The notes below the pieces were generated by a model. It did not search any database and was not told where the DNA came from. It saw nothing but the letters and a program-made list of their open reading frames with translations. Both the position numbers and the translations under genes were made by a program. Below, piece by piece: positions 13,341 through 24,100 of a DNA stretch of 64,000 nucleotides; position 1 is the first letter of the stretch, and every line of letters begins with the position of its first letter. Source of the stretch: Sebastes aleutianus (lineage: Eukaryota > Chordata > Actinopteri > Perciformes > Sebastidae); assembly GCA_916700875.1 (NCBI GenBank), contig CAKAKS010000066.1, positions 9,889,743 to 9,953,742 on the forward strand. Reading direction: 5' to 3'.

Positions 13341-13529
13341 CTAAACTGTAATTTCCTCCTCCACAAAAGAGGCAACTTCCTCCAGGTCCGTGTGGTTCTT
13401 TCTTTGGAATAAACACAGTTTCTTGCACAATCTTTTCAAGGTCCTGATACTTGTGATAATGTGGTGCTGATGTGCCAAAAGATTAAGTATTTCCTTATTT
13501 GTGAAACCTATACTAAAGTATAACTTCAC
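13341..13529 (-). pseudogene. N-terminal fragment of teleost integrase-core element protein
   Basis: A 62-codon minus-strand frame beginning MKLYFSIGFTNKEILNLLA and continuing with SIRTLKRLCKKLCLFQRKN and a SDL-like HTDLEEVASF segment. From memory this matches the N-terminal helix-turn-helix-like region of a large family of fish proteins ('RIELYFRLGLTDKEIL...LSSRTLRR') that carry a downstream rve/integrase-type DDE core. The core is absent here: the frame runs into the minisatellite. It is therefore a dead remnant inside the 13234-15143 element. Family assignment is by recall and should be confirmed by a protein search. Confidence 0.55.
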
Positions 13530-13559
13530 ACAGGCGGCACGCTGCTCTATTTCCCCTCT

Positions 13560-15115
13560 AAAATAACACGTAAAATTACTACTTTATAATATTATGACTT
13601 TATTCTCATAATACGACTGTTTTTCTTGTAAACTTATGACTCTATTCTCATATCACAGCTTTTTTTCTCGTAAACCTTTGACTTTATTCCCTAAATTTTA
13701 TGACTTTTTTTCTCGTAAACTTATGACTTTATTCTCATAATATTACGATCTTTTTTCTCGTAAACTTATGACTTAATTCTCATAATATTACGACTTTTTT
13801 TTTCTCGTAAACTTATAACTTTATTCTCATAATATTACAACCTTTTTTCTCGTAAACTTATGACTTTATTCTCATAATATTACGACTTTTTTGTCGTAAA
13901 CTTATGACTTTAGTCTCATATTACAACTTTTTTTCTCATAAACTAATGACTTTATTCTCATAATATGACGACTTTTTCTCATAAACTTATGACTTCATTC
14001 TCATAATATTACGACTTTTTTTCTCAGAAACTTTTGACTTAATTCTCTCAATATGACTTTTTTTCTCTTAAACTTGTGATTTTATTCTCATAATATTATG
14101 ACTTTTTTCTCGTAAAGTTATGACTTTATTCTCTCAATATTATGACTTTTTTCTCGTAAACTTATGACTTTAGTCTCATAATATTACGACTTTTTTCTCG
14201 TAAAGTTATGACTTTAGTCTCATAATATTACGACTTTTTTTTCTCATAACCTAATGACTTTATTCTCATATTACGACTTTTTTTCTCGTAAAGTTATGAC
14301 TTTTTTTCTCGTAAACTTATGACTTTAGTCTCATAATATTACGACTTTTTTTCTCATAAATTTATGACTTTATTCTCATAATATTACAAATTTTTTTCTC
14401 GTAAAGTTATGACTTTTTTTCTCGTAAACCTATGACTTTATTCTCTCAATATTATGACTTTTTCTCGTAAACCTATGACTTTATTCTCATAATATTACGA
14501 CTTTTTTCTCGTAAATTTATGACTTTAGTCTCATAACACGACTTTTTTTCTCTTAAACTTATGATTTTATTCTCAGAATATTACGACTTTTTTTCTCGTA
14601 AACTTATAACTTTATTCTCATAATATTACGCCCTTTTTTCTTGTAAACTTATGACTTTATTTTCATATTACGACTTTTTTTCTCGTAAAGTTATGACTTT
14701 AGTCTCACATTACAACTTTTTTTCTCATAAACTAATGACTTTATTCTCATAATATTACGACTTTTTTTCTCGTAAAGTTATGACTTTTTTCTCATATGAC
14801 TTTTTTTTCGTAAACTTCTGACTTTATTCTCGTATTACGACTTTTTTCTCGTAAACTTCTGACTTTATTCTCATAATATTATGACTTTTTCTCTTAAACT
14901 TATGACCTTATTCTCAAAATATTACGACTTTATTCTCATAATATTACGACTTTTTTCTCGTAAAATTATGACTGTATTCTCATAATACTACGACTTTTTT
15001 TCTCGTAAATGTATGACTTTATTCTCATAATATTACAACTTTTTTTCTCGTAAACCTATGACTCTATTCTCGTAATATTATTACTTTTCTCTCAAAATCT
15101 CAGATTTTTTGTTTT
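13560..15115. repeat. Minisatellite array, about 45-bp AT-rich unit
   Basis: Roughly 35 degenerate tandem copies of a unit built from TTATGACTTTATTCTCATAA, then TATTACGACTTTTTTTCTCG, then TAAAC. Copies vary in T-run length and by point changes, and some are shortened (for example near 14295 and 14775). A single partial unit in the reverse orientation sits at 13269-13343, next to the left terminal repeat of the host transposon. The array supplies essentially all the sequence between the integrase fragment and the right terminal repeat. Confidence 0.9.
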
Positions 15116-15420
15116 TTCCCTCAATGTACCCCTAATACTCCGTGGTACAGCATTACCTCAAGACATGTCAACTATTCTGCGAAACAAATGTGTGTGAAAT
15201 TAGTTTTTTCAACCCCTTCTTTGCACATCTAGAGTAGAACAGATACAGTACAGTCAGAATACACTATAAATCAATTTGAATGACACGCAGGTGCAATGTC
15301 ATAATATGGGATTAAATCCTGGTGATCCTTGCCTCAAACGGCGTGGGCAGGCTTCTTAAAATAAATCTTTACAAATGACACAGTTTAGCAAACACAGGTT
15401 CTGCCGCCTCTCACTCATGC

Positions 15421-15425
<5 letters not shown>

Positions 15426-15504
<79 letters not shown>
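15426..15504. repeat. (CA)n microsatellite
   Basis: An uninterrupted AC/CA run of about 79 bp, the longest dinucleotide repeat in the window and probably polymorphic. Confidence 0.97.
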
Positions 15505-15505
<1 letters not shown>

Positions 15506-16160
15506 GAGATGACATCATGTTGGGTCAGCTTGGGTTTTAGTGCTCAGCATGCTATATCTTACATCTGCCATTTCGAGCGCGTCATGTTAGCCTACATTTT
15601 ACTTTGAAAGGGGCTTGTTATTTAACCAAGCATGCACATCCATGCATGCATGCAGGTAAGAACCTCTTGCAGCCTGCAAGGACTTAACAAAAATATGAAT
15701 GACGTGATTGTGTTTGCATTAAAATGAATGCGAAATCGTGCGAAAAACAAAAGTGTCAAGGATGCATGAGACAACGGGTGCAGAGAACGTAGTAAAAATG
15801 TGTTTCGGCTCATGTGTAGTGGACGTTACACCGTCTCTCAACAGAAAGCCATTGTGACTGTGCGTTGATAGTAAAAAATCTCACTCACAGTCACAACAAT
15901 GTAGGATGCAATGGAAGGTACCACAGTCATTTTTTCCACGCAGACTACAAATGCATGACAATGCTAAAAAATAACACCCAGGACAAGTTTCCTATAGCGC
16001 CCACCGTCATGTCAGCTTCAAAAAACAAATGTACACTTTCATTTACAACCTGTCACCCCCGTGTTTTTGCTCTCCATATACTCACCCCCCTGAGGAAGAA
16101 ACCAAGCAGCAAAGAAAGCGTCAGTTCACACACAGCAGCAGCAGCCAAGTATCCAGCGTA
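15505..16160. other. Spacer just inside the proposed taok3 intron 1
   Basis: A mixed unique stretch with a short CATG tandem (about 15639-15654). No exon or repeat family is recognised. Confidence 0.4.
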
Positions 16161-16525
16161 GATTTTTGAAGCAGGTGCACAAAAAGACATCAATCAACAA
16201 ACATGCACTTAAAAAAAAAAAGAAGCAAACCTACGCACTTAAAACAGCAGCGAGCTGATGCTGCTGCTCTCCAGCACTCTTGAGCGGAGTGGCGTTGAAA
16301 CAATATAGCCGAACAACGTCGAAAAACCAGGCGACGGTGGTCATTTACAACTTGTTTATTTAATATATCCAACTCCTAACTGCTTTAGCTTTCAGTAGCT
16401 TAGCCGTTGAGACAAGAGGAAGTGTCATGTCAGTTTGCTAGCAAGCGCCTGTTAACCGTTAACAAACAGTGACAGCGACACAACAACAACAACAGAGAGA
16501 GAGGGAAAAAACAACAACAACTCAC
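16161..16525 (-). other. Start of proposed taok3 intron 1
   Basis: This lies directly after the minus-strand donor at 16525/16524. It is moderately CpG-rich for the window (for example CAACGTCGAAAAACCAGGCG near 16313) and could be part of the promoter-proximal CpG region. No coding frame is convincing. Confidence 0.35.
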
Positions 16526-16770
16526 CTTTAGTAAAAAAAAAATAATAATAAGTCGTCTTTGTTCTCACTTCTTCGGTATAATTTTTAGTCCGACTCTGGA
16601 GATGTGTCGGTGTGACTTTGTGTGAAGAAGTGCTGTCAGTTGGTGTGTGTGGACTTCCTGAATGACGGAGCTCGAGCAGCCGCACGAGCACAACCCCTCG
16701 CGCCTCGTTGTGTTTGACAGCTCGCGCTCTGACAGACAGCCGGAAATAAAAAGTTGTCTCGTGCAAAGTA
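16526..16770 (-). other. taok3: Candidate 5' non-coding first exon of taok3
   Basis: Read on the minus strand, this block is CpG-rich (CGCGAGCTGTC, GAGGCGCGAGGGG) and ends at 16526 with a perfect U2 donor, AAG|GTGAGT. A CCGGAAAT ETS-type motif lies at about 16740-16747. The block sits about 4.3 kb from the suds3 start codon in divergent orientation. In human, TAOK3 and SUDS3 are head-to-head neighbours with about the same spacing, so a TAOK3 5'-UTR exon is the natural candidate. TAOK3 is a Ste20-family kinase of stress and p38/JNK signalling. The protein itself is not visible: the first coding exon would lie beyond the left edge of the window. The transcription start is not determined. A lncRNA promoter or an alternative suds3 promoter remain possible. 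Confidence 0.45.
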
Positions 16771-17094
16771 GAAGAAGGGTCCGTGCACTTTACAGGTGTA
16801 GCCTATATTGTATAGAATAAAAAAATGTCTTATGCACAACTGGTTTACCCAAAAATGAAATGCAAAAAAAATATAGATAGCATTGAATATATCTTCCTTT
16901 CTTTCTTTCTTTCTAAATACGTATGTTACAGTAATAATACTACACCTTTATTTCCTTTTGCAAAATCATTAAAGATGCATGCACTGAGTCATACCGATTC
17001 TGTTGCAACTTCAAGTGATGGTAATCCAGGTCGTGTCCTGAATGTACTTTAGTGCAATGCTGCCACCTGCTGGTGCACTTTTTGAACTTCAACT
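16771..17094. other. Divergent intergenic spacer
   Basis: Short unique sequence upstream of the proposed minus-strand first exon. It includes a small TTTC run (about 16897-16914). Nothing else is recognised. Confidence 0.4.
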
Positions 17095-17417
17095 GTAATT
17101 CAATTCATCTTTATTGACAGACTCGAAATCCATTAAAAAACATACAACACAAACAACAATACATACATTAAAATAGAAACTGCCACTTTTTATAAAAGAC
17201 AGTTATACGATACCAGTCACCCCTGTGGAAACATTGGTATAACAGTCTTTTATAAAAAAGTGGCAGTTTCTATTTTAATGTCTTTATTGACAGACTCGAA
17301 GACCATTAAAAAAACATACAACTCAAACAACAATACATACATTAAAATAGAAACTGCCACTTTTTATAAAAAAGACAGTTATACCAATGTTTCCACAGGG
17401 GTGACTGGTATCGTATA
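17095..17417. repeat. Composite direct/inverted repeat, very similar arms
   Basis: Three related segments lie side by side. Segment 17108-17199 (starting TTTATTGACAGACTCGAA) recurs directly at 17281-17371. Segment 17205-17280 is the near-perfect reverse complement of 17339-17416, for example CAGTCACCCCTGTGGAAACA against TGTTTCCACAGGGGTGACTG. The result is arms of about 75 bp around a loop of about 58 bp. Part of the middle segment can also pair with the first, giving a smaller hairpin (CATTAAAATAGAAACTGCCA with its complement). The high similarity points to a recent rearrangement. No coding content. Confidence 0.85.
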
Positions 17418-17507
17418 ACACTAAAACAAGGATTTGACAGTAGCATGATAATGGCGTTCTGAGAATCATTAAGCCAACATATGTATTTATACATATATAC
17501 ATACATT

Positions 17508-17865
17508 TAAGACAGATAGATGTACTTTATTGATCCCAAATTGGGGAAATTATTGTGTTACAGCAGCAGCCTGTTATCCAAGCAATGCACAGGAACAGTA
17601 CATAAAATGTACATGTCAACACGAAAGAAATATATCCAAAGAATACAAAATATAAAGAATATTGGAATACACTATGAATATACCTGACTACTACAACTAG
17701 CATACAAAATCTAAATTATAAACATAGAATAACCCACTATATATATTAGCAAAGCGTGCAAGATATATACATTGCCAAAGTGTGCAAGATAAAAGGTACA
17801 TCCTTATAAAAACATAAGGACCTGAAATTATGGGCAAAAGTCAGTGCAAAATAAAACACCCTTCT
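17508..17865 (-). mobile_element. LINE 3'-tail fragment (Rex-like), reversed
   Basis: It begins AGACAGATAGATGTACTTTA then TTGATCCCAAATTGGGGAAA. This is the reverse of the very common fish LINE 3' end (CCAATTTGGGATCAATAAAG followed by short TATC-type repeats). The roughly 350 bp after it (TTATTGTGTTACAGCAGCAG...) belongs to the same 3' region. The family name (Rex1/Babar-like) is from memory. There is no reverse-transcriptase frame, so it is a 5'-truncated copy. Confidence 0.55.
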
Positions 17866-18349
17866 ATATGTGTGTTTTTTAATTTATTTTATAGCATTAG
17901 CCTAGTCTACCTATAGAACCAAATAATAGCAGTAATTGAATATTATTTTTCAGATAAAACAAATACAAGGGTCAAACATTCAAACAATTAAATGTCCAAC
18001 TTACTCAAATTCAATAAGTCAAATACTATCCATCTAAAGATCTGGTTGATGAAATTCAAACATCAAAACTCAAGATGTAAAATTCTAACTCAACCAGGGA
18101 TAAAAACAGGGAACAAGGGGGAAAAGTATCCATGGTAGCCCGGATGTTTCAAATTAGAATTTTTCATCTTGAATTTTGGTGTGCACAGTGCCTTCCAATC
18201 TGTGTTGGTTCGCATAGCCATGATGCTACCTCAGTTTCTTACATGTTTGCACAACATAATACAATGAAACAGAGCCAGATTCTGAAAGATCAAATAAAGT
18301 TTGACAAACTTCTGCAAGACGCTGGTATTGACGACACAGTGGTGTGACT

Positions 18350-18425
18350 GGCAATTTTTAGGATACTTTTTATCAATTGTTTTCTCGATTAATCAACAAA
18401 ATGTTTGATCTATTAAACACCTGAA
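18350..18425. mobile_element. MITE remnant
   Basis: ATCAATTGTTTTCTCGATTA and following bases match the interior of the 'AGGGCTGCAACTAA' MITE family seen complete at 33764-34084. A second remnant, with TCAATAGACCAATCGATTAA, lies at about 18770-18830, so the tRNA-like gene between them may sit within a broken copy. Confidence 0.4.
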
Positions 18426-18513
18426 AGCCAAATATCTTGTACTTGTAAGAGTAATACAAGGAATGATGTTTACCTCTGAATTGTGGACTATCACTCTGCA
18501 CCACTCTGCTAAA

Positions 18514-18600
18514 CACCCCAGATGGGACTTGAACCCACAATCCCTGGCTTAGGAGGCCAGTGCCCTATCCATTAGGCCCTATCCATTAGGCCACTGGGGC
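18514..18600 (-). pseudogene. tRNA-Arg(CCT) pseudogene with duplicated D-arm
   Basis: On the minus strand the sequence starts GCCCCAGTGGCCTAATGGAT and ends with CTGGGGT plus a G discriminator. The anticodon-arm segment CTGGCCTCCTAAGCCAG carries CCT, and the T-arm contains GGTTCAAGTCCC. It matches vertebrate tRNA-Arg(CCT) closely except for a 14-nt tandem duplication of GGCCTAATGGATAG in the D-arm. Total length is therefore 87 nt instead of 73. The duplication adds a second D-stem/loop, which should prevent normal tertiary folding. No T-run terminator follows on the minus strand within about 100 nt. Both facts favour a pseudogene, although the internal promoter boxes look intact and transcription is possible. 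Confidence 0.85.
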
Positions 18601-18835
18601 TGCATATCTAGTCATTCCTGATATTGAAAACTAAACTGCAGACTAATTGTTCGGTCTGTATCACAAAAGACAAAATTGAAAATTGCCTGTTACAGTTTCC
18701 CAGAATATGTCTGACTATTGACTGGCTATTCAGTTTACTATCACTAAGAAAAAAAGAAAAGCTCAATGATAATTGATTATCAAAATAGTTTAAAATTTCT
18801 GTCAATAGACCAATCGATTAATCAACTCTGATCTC

Positions 18836-19620
18836 AGCCAAAAGTGCCTAATGACCAACAAGGTCAGCGGCAAAAGGCTCTCTGTAGGTGGGCTCCTCAG
18901 GAGACTTGTTCAAGAGCAGCCGTCAGTATTATGGTGTCAAGAACTGTATAGATCGTCTACACAGGATCAAACTAGTCTACTTTCAAATGTAAAAGCCTGT
19001 TACTGTTACCAGGCTGTTACCACAGTTTGTTATGTTTATATCGTTTCTTTGTTTTTCCGGTGAAATAAAGTAAACTGACATCAACTGTAACCTTTGTGGT
19101 GGTTGCAATTATGATATGCTGCATGATTATAAGTTAAGGTTTTTGCTTAAAAGGTAGTATGCTAAAAAGCAATGAAGCATGAGACCAAATTCTGAGCTTT
19201 CTGATATTGTTGCTTACAGTAGTTTCTTGCAGTTGCATGCAGCTGTTATAAATCTGCACAGTATGTGTCTATCTTAAATTGTAGTGCAACATAAGAAATG
19301 TAAGAATAATGTGTTGGGACTTAATTCCTAACTTCCCCGATTTAAATTTGTAGTAAAATTATTACAACTAATTATTAAGAGGGTGGTTGTGTGTGACTGG
19401 GAACTTGACACAGGTGAGGAATGGTTCCAGGATCAGCGAACAGAAAGAAAACCTAACAACTAAATGTCACAAGATTATTTTGCAAAACCAACTTCACTAT
19501 CATGCTGATGATTTTGGTGGCGGGACGCTAATCTCATGTGATTTTGCCTTTAATTATGATCTTCAACATTGTTATACCACACGAGTGACGCTATAAGCAT
19601 TCTTGCATACAAACTCAGCA
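18836..19620. other. Unique intergenic DNA
   Basis: No exon, RNA gene or known repeat is recognised between the tRNA-like locus and the MITE at 19621. The open frames at 18851-19063 and 19387-19596 show no motif. Confidence 0.4.
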
Positions 19621-20151
19621 TTAAAGGTCCCATATCCTGCTCATTTTCAGGTTCATACTTGTATTTTGTGTGTCTACTAGAACATGTTTACATGCTGTAA
19701 TGTTAAATAAAAACTTTATTTTACTCATACTGTTGGCCTGAATAGGCCTATATTTACCCTCTGTCTTTAACGCTCCGTTTTAGCGCATTTTGACGGAATT
19801 GCGACAGAATTGCAACAGGATTGCGTTGCTAAGCAACAGCGTGGGTCCATGTGTACTTCCTGTCAGCTGATGACATTCACATACAGTGCAACCAGTAATA
19901 AACTGGGACACATTAAGAATGTGTACGTTTAAAACTGCGTAAAGGGTCCAAATATTGTATATTTGTGACATCACAAATGGACCGTAATCCTGACAGCTTG
20001 TTTCAAATGCAGAGTTTCTGAATACGGGCTGTGTGTATTTCCCTGTGGATTGAGCGTTTCTATACTTTCACAGTATTTATATAGGATTTAAGCCTGCTTT
20101 ATAATAAAAAAAACATGAAAATCTCACTTTTTTATAATATGTCCCTTTTAA
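19621..20151. mobile_element. TTAA-flanked MITE (piggyBac-like), complete
   Basis: The element is bounded by TTAA at 19621-19624 and 20148-20151. The left end continues AGGTCCCATATCC and the right end is ATATGTCCCTT, whose complement AAGGGACATAT pairs with it. The interior (TGCTCATTTTCAGGTTCATA and following) is a sequence I know as abundant in spiny-rayed fish. The TTAA target site with A/G-rich inverted ends is the mark of piggyBac elements. At about 531 bp with no transposase it is non-autonomous, and it looks essentially full length. Confidence 0.7.
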
Positions 20152-20257
20152 GGTCAGAGAAGTATGGCTTCCTATTTACATTCTACAATTACACACACAT
20201 GCATGTTACATTTTACTTTGACTGTTTTTGGACACTAAATAAATACATGAATGAATA

Positions 20258-20435
20258 AATAATTATATAATTTAATAATAATAATAAATAATAATAATAG
20301 ATGGGTTTAGTATTATTATTCCTTACAGTCAGTATATATAATATATATAATAATAAATATAATAATATTTATAAATAACAATAATAATATCTATAATAAT
20401 AATAATATCTATAATAATAAATAATAAATATAATA

Positions 20436-20496
<61 letters not shown>
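20258..20496. repeat. (TAA)n-rich microsatellite tract
   Basis: About 240 bp of imperfect TAA/TA repeats, ending in an almost pure TAA run at about 20428-20493. It lies about 0.6 kb upstream of suds3. Confidence 0.9.
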
Positions 20497-20499
<3 letters not shown>

Positions 20500-20934
20500 T
20501 TGATCAGTTAAATGACTGAATAAATGTGGGGGAGAGGAAGAAAATTACAGCTCTTTTGGAGCCAACTGGTCAAAAATGTCTTATAAGTGATGGGGTTAAC
20601 TTCTGAATAAGTATTTCTAAGCAAGGGAAAACAGACAGGATGCAGGAATAAATAAACATCTTCAATCTTGTGGTGGATTAATTGAAAATCACTGGATTTC
20701 ACAAATGTTCTACTTCTGAGTGTATAAAAACTAAATGGATAACGAGCCAACGGGAGCCAAAACAAAGAGACCCTACAGCCCCTTGATGTTCAACAATATG
20801 CCTGATTAAATATTTTACCGTATATCCCAATACGCATTAAGAAAACACGCTAATTATTAACTAGCATCTTTTATCTGAAACTATTTATTTTAATTGCTTG
20901 AAAAATCAACTTCTTTTTTAATGTTACACATCAT

Positions 20935-21083
20935 TATTACATACATTATACACAGGCATAACATCAGACAGCTCGATACTCAGAGGTCCTGCCAGTTGTA
21001 GGCGCTGTTCCAAACACAAGCTGCAAAAAAAACAACACAAATCGATTGTTTATTTTTTGTGTTTGTTTACATTTTTTTTCCAA
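20935..21083 (+). promoter_or_regulatory. suds3: suds3 promoter/5' UTR region (approximate)
   Basis: Sequence directly upstream of the suds3 start codon. No TATA box or strong CpG island is seen. The start codon context is CAAATGG, with A at -3 and G at +4, a good vertebrate initiation context. The transcription start is not resolved. Confidence 0.4.
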
Positions 21084-21195
21084 ATGGCTTCGACTTTGCT
21101 ATCACCCATGGTGGATTATTACAACGATGAAGAAGAGCTGGACAGCGTGGAGGACGACGATGACCGCAGTTTCAGAGGCAGAGACTCAGAGGAAG
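21084..21195 (+). CDS. suds3: suds3 exon 1 (coding part)
   Basis: Encodes residues 1-37 plus one base, starting MASTLLSPMVDYYNDEEELD and ending in the acidic SFRGRDSEE stretch. The donor is G|GTAAAA. The ATG has a good Kozak context and no in-frame alternative lies closely upstream, so this start is preferred. An internal Met at residue 9 is a weaker alternative. Confidence 0.95.
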
Positions 21196-24100
21196 GTAAA
21201 AAAGGAAATTGAACAAAAAAAAAAAAAGCTGTCTGTGACAGTCAGTCGGGCTCTGTCTACTTGTTGGAGAAAAGAAACGGAAGCGCGCAATTTATTGCGT
21301 AAATTTAGCTTATTTTTTTTAATGCATCTTTTTAAAAGGGATCTACAGATTACTTTCTATATTGATCAAGTTTTACTAGCACTTCCTAAATCACATTATA
21401 ACAGCATGTACACCCAAAGCTAGTCCAATACGCTAGCTAGCTACATAACAAGTTAGCTACCGCCAATCAAGTGTCTGCAGAGTCGAGAAACACTTCAGAA
21501 ACAAGTGATGTTAGACTACTTTACACTGGTTTAACATCTCCAGTGCTGATAGAAAATGTACCCCGCTGTTAACGATAATAATACAGGAAAAAACCGCATT
21601 GTTTACATGCTAACTAGCTAGCTGAAGCTTCAATACTAACGTGTGTGGCATCAAATCAGCTTTTAACCACATTATTGGTCAGATTGGCTGCACGTTTATT
21701 GTGTTATAAATTGTTGCCTGTAAGTTAAGATAACATTTTATTTATTACATCTACCCTACCTATTTTACAAGTGCAATTACCTCTGTTTACATTACTTCTA
21801 TTTTTATATTTTATACTTCTAGTATAACACTTCTGTTTATATTTATTTATTACAGCTATTTTACCTGTTTTATTTGCTTTATATAACTGTGAAACAGTTA
21901 GAATAGAATAGAAAGCTTTATTGTCATTGTATTAAATACAACGAGATTCACAGTTGCCACTTCTGGTCAGTGCTTTAAAACAAATACTTGACAAGACTAA
22001 ACGAGGCAGATAAAACATAACAGGCAAAACACACACAGTTATAAAGCAAATAAAACAGGTAAAGTAGATGTAATAAATAAATATAAACAGAAGTGTTTCT
22101 CTAGAGGTATAAAATATATAAAAAGATGTAATGTAAACAGAGTTAATTGCACTTTTAAAATAGGTAGTGTAGATGTAATAAATAAAATGTAAACAAAGGT
22201 AGTTGCACTTGAGGTGTATATTGCATCAAAGGATATATTGCACAGACAAATGTATTTCACATGTGGCATCAATCAGCTTTATTAACCACATTATTGGTCA
22301 GATTGGTTGCACGTTTATTGTGTTATAAATTGTTGCCTGTAAGTTAAGATAACATTTTATTTATTACATCTACCCTACCTATTTTACAAGTTCAATTACC
22401 TCTGTTTACATTACATCTATTTTTATATTTTATACTTCTAGTGTAACACTTCTGTTTATTATTCTAACTGTGTCACATCCCATCTGGATTAATATATAAT
22501 AAATGATATCCCAAATATGGGGGGTACATAGCGTTAATTAGCCAACTAGCTACGTAACGTTATAAATAGAATAGAATAGAAAGCTTTATTGTCATTATTA
22601 TATTAAATACAACGAGATTCACAGTTGCCACTTCTGGTCAGTGCTTTAAAACAAATACTTGACAAGACTAAACGAGGCAGATAAAAACATATATAACAGG
22701 CAAACACACACAGTTATAAAGCAAATAAAACAGGTAAAGTAGATGTAATAAATAAATATAAACAGAAGTGTTACACTAGAGGTATAAAATATAAAAAGAT
22801 GTAATGTAAACAGAGGTAATTGCACTTTTCAAATAGGTCTGGTAGATGTAATAAATAAAATGTAAACAAAGGTAGTTGCACTTGAGGTGTATGTTGCATC
22901 AAAGGATATATTGCACAGACAAATGTATTTCACATGTGGCATCAATCAGCTTTATTAACCACATTATTGGTCAGATTGGCTGCACGTTTATTGTGTTATA
23001 AATTGTTGCCTGTAAGTTAAGACAACATTTTATTTATTACATCTATACCCTACCTTTTTTACAAGTGCAATTACCTCTGTTTACACTACATCTATTTTTT
23101 ATATTTTATACTTCTAGTGTAACACTTCTGTTTATTATTCTAACTGTGTTTACATTCCATCTGGATTAATATATAATACATTATATCCCAAATATAATAT
23201 ATAATATAATATAATAAATAAAATGTTATCTTAACTTACAGGCAACAATTTATAACACAATAAACGTGCAGCCAATCTGACCAATAATGTGGTTAATAAA
23301 GCTGATTGATGCCATATGTGAAATACATTTGTCTGTGCAATATATCCTTGATGCAGCATACACCTCAAGTGCAACTACCTTTGTTTACATTTTATTTATT
23401 ACATCTACCAGACCTATTTTAAAAGTGCAATTACCATTGTTTACATTACATCTATTTTTTTATATTTTATACTTCTAGTGTAACACTTCTGTTTATATTT
23501 ATTTATTACATCTAATTTACCTGTTTTATTTGCTTCATATAACTGTGTGTGTTTTTACCTGTTATATGTTTTACCTGCCTCGTTTAGTCTGGTCAAGTAT
23601 TTGTTTTAAAGCACTGACCAGAAGTGGCAACTGTGAAATCTTGTTGTATTTAATACAATAACAATAAAGCGTTCTATTCTATTCTAACTGTGTCACAGTT
23701 ATAAATCAAATAAAATCAGGTAAAGTAGATGTAATAAATACATATAAACAGAAGTGTTACACTAGAAATGTAAAATATAAAAATAGATGTTATTTAAACA
23801 GAGGTAATTGCACTTAGATGTAATAAATAAAATGTTATCCATCCACATATGGGTTAATATATAATAAATGATGGGGCTACATAGTGTTAATTAGCCAGCT
23901 AGCTACGTAGCTCGGAGCATTGACAGGTCGGTCGGCTGCGTGCTGCTGGTGTGTGTGTCCACTGTGCACTGCCCTTTTCCACACTATCCACTGAAGAGAG
24001 GACGGATATAGCTGTGAAAGAGAAAGAGAAAGACGAGAGGAAAAAGCAAGGCGATGACAGCACTACAAGGTTAGCTAGTTTCCTGACACTTCCACCCTGG

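Larger units (their letters stand above)
13234..15143. mobile_element. TIR transposon filled by minisatellite
   Basis: Both ends read ACGGAGTATTAGGG in inverted orientation, and the similarity continues inward through CATTGAGGG and AATCTGAGATTTTGAGA for about 45 bp. The flanks share CAGCATTAC (13224-13232 and 15148-15156), a probable target-site duplication. Inside the left end is one partial unit of an AT-rich tandem repeat, in reverse orientation. Next comes an integrase-family N-terminal fragment on the minus strand. The rest, about 1.55 kb, is a tandem array of the same unit. It looks like a deleted element whose right subterminal repeat expanded. I recall related teleost elements coding for integrase-core proteins (sometimes called IS3EU). 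Confidence 0.75.

Noticed and set aside
13560..15115. Regular repeats that could suggest a CRISPR-like array
   Set aside because: The units are contiguous and degenerate with no unique spacers, and the host is a vertebrate. It is a minisatellite inside a transposon.
1..16525. TAOK3 coding exons on the minus strand
   Set aside because: I looked for frames resembling the kinase N-terminus and found none. The coding part presumably lies left of the window.
22039..22272. Open frames at 22039-22272 and 23287-23478 with similar protein sequence
   Set aside because: They are low-complexity translations of the intron-1 repeat in opposite orientations, not a gene pair.
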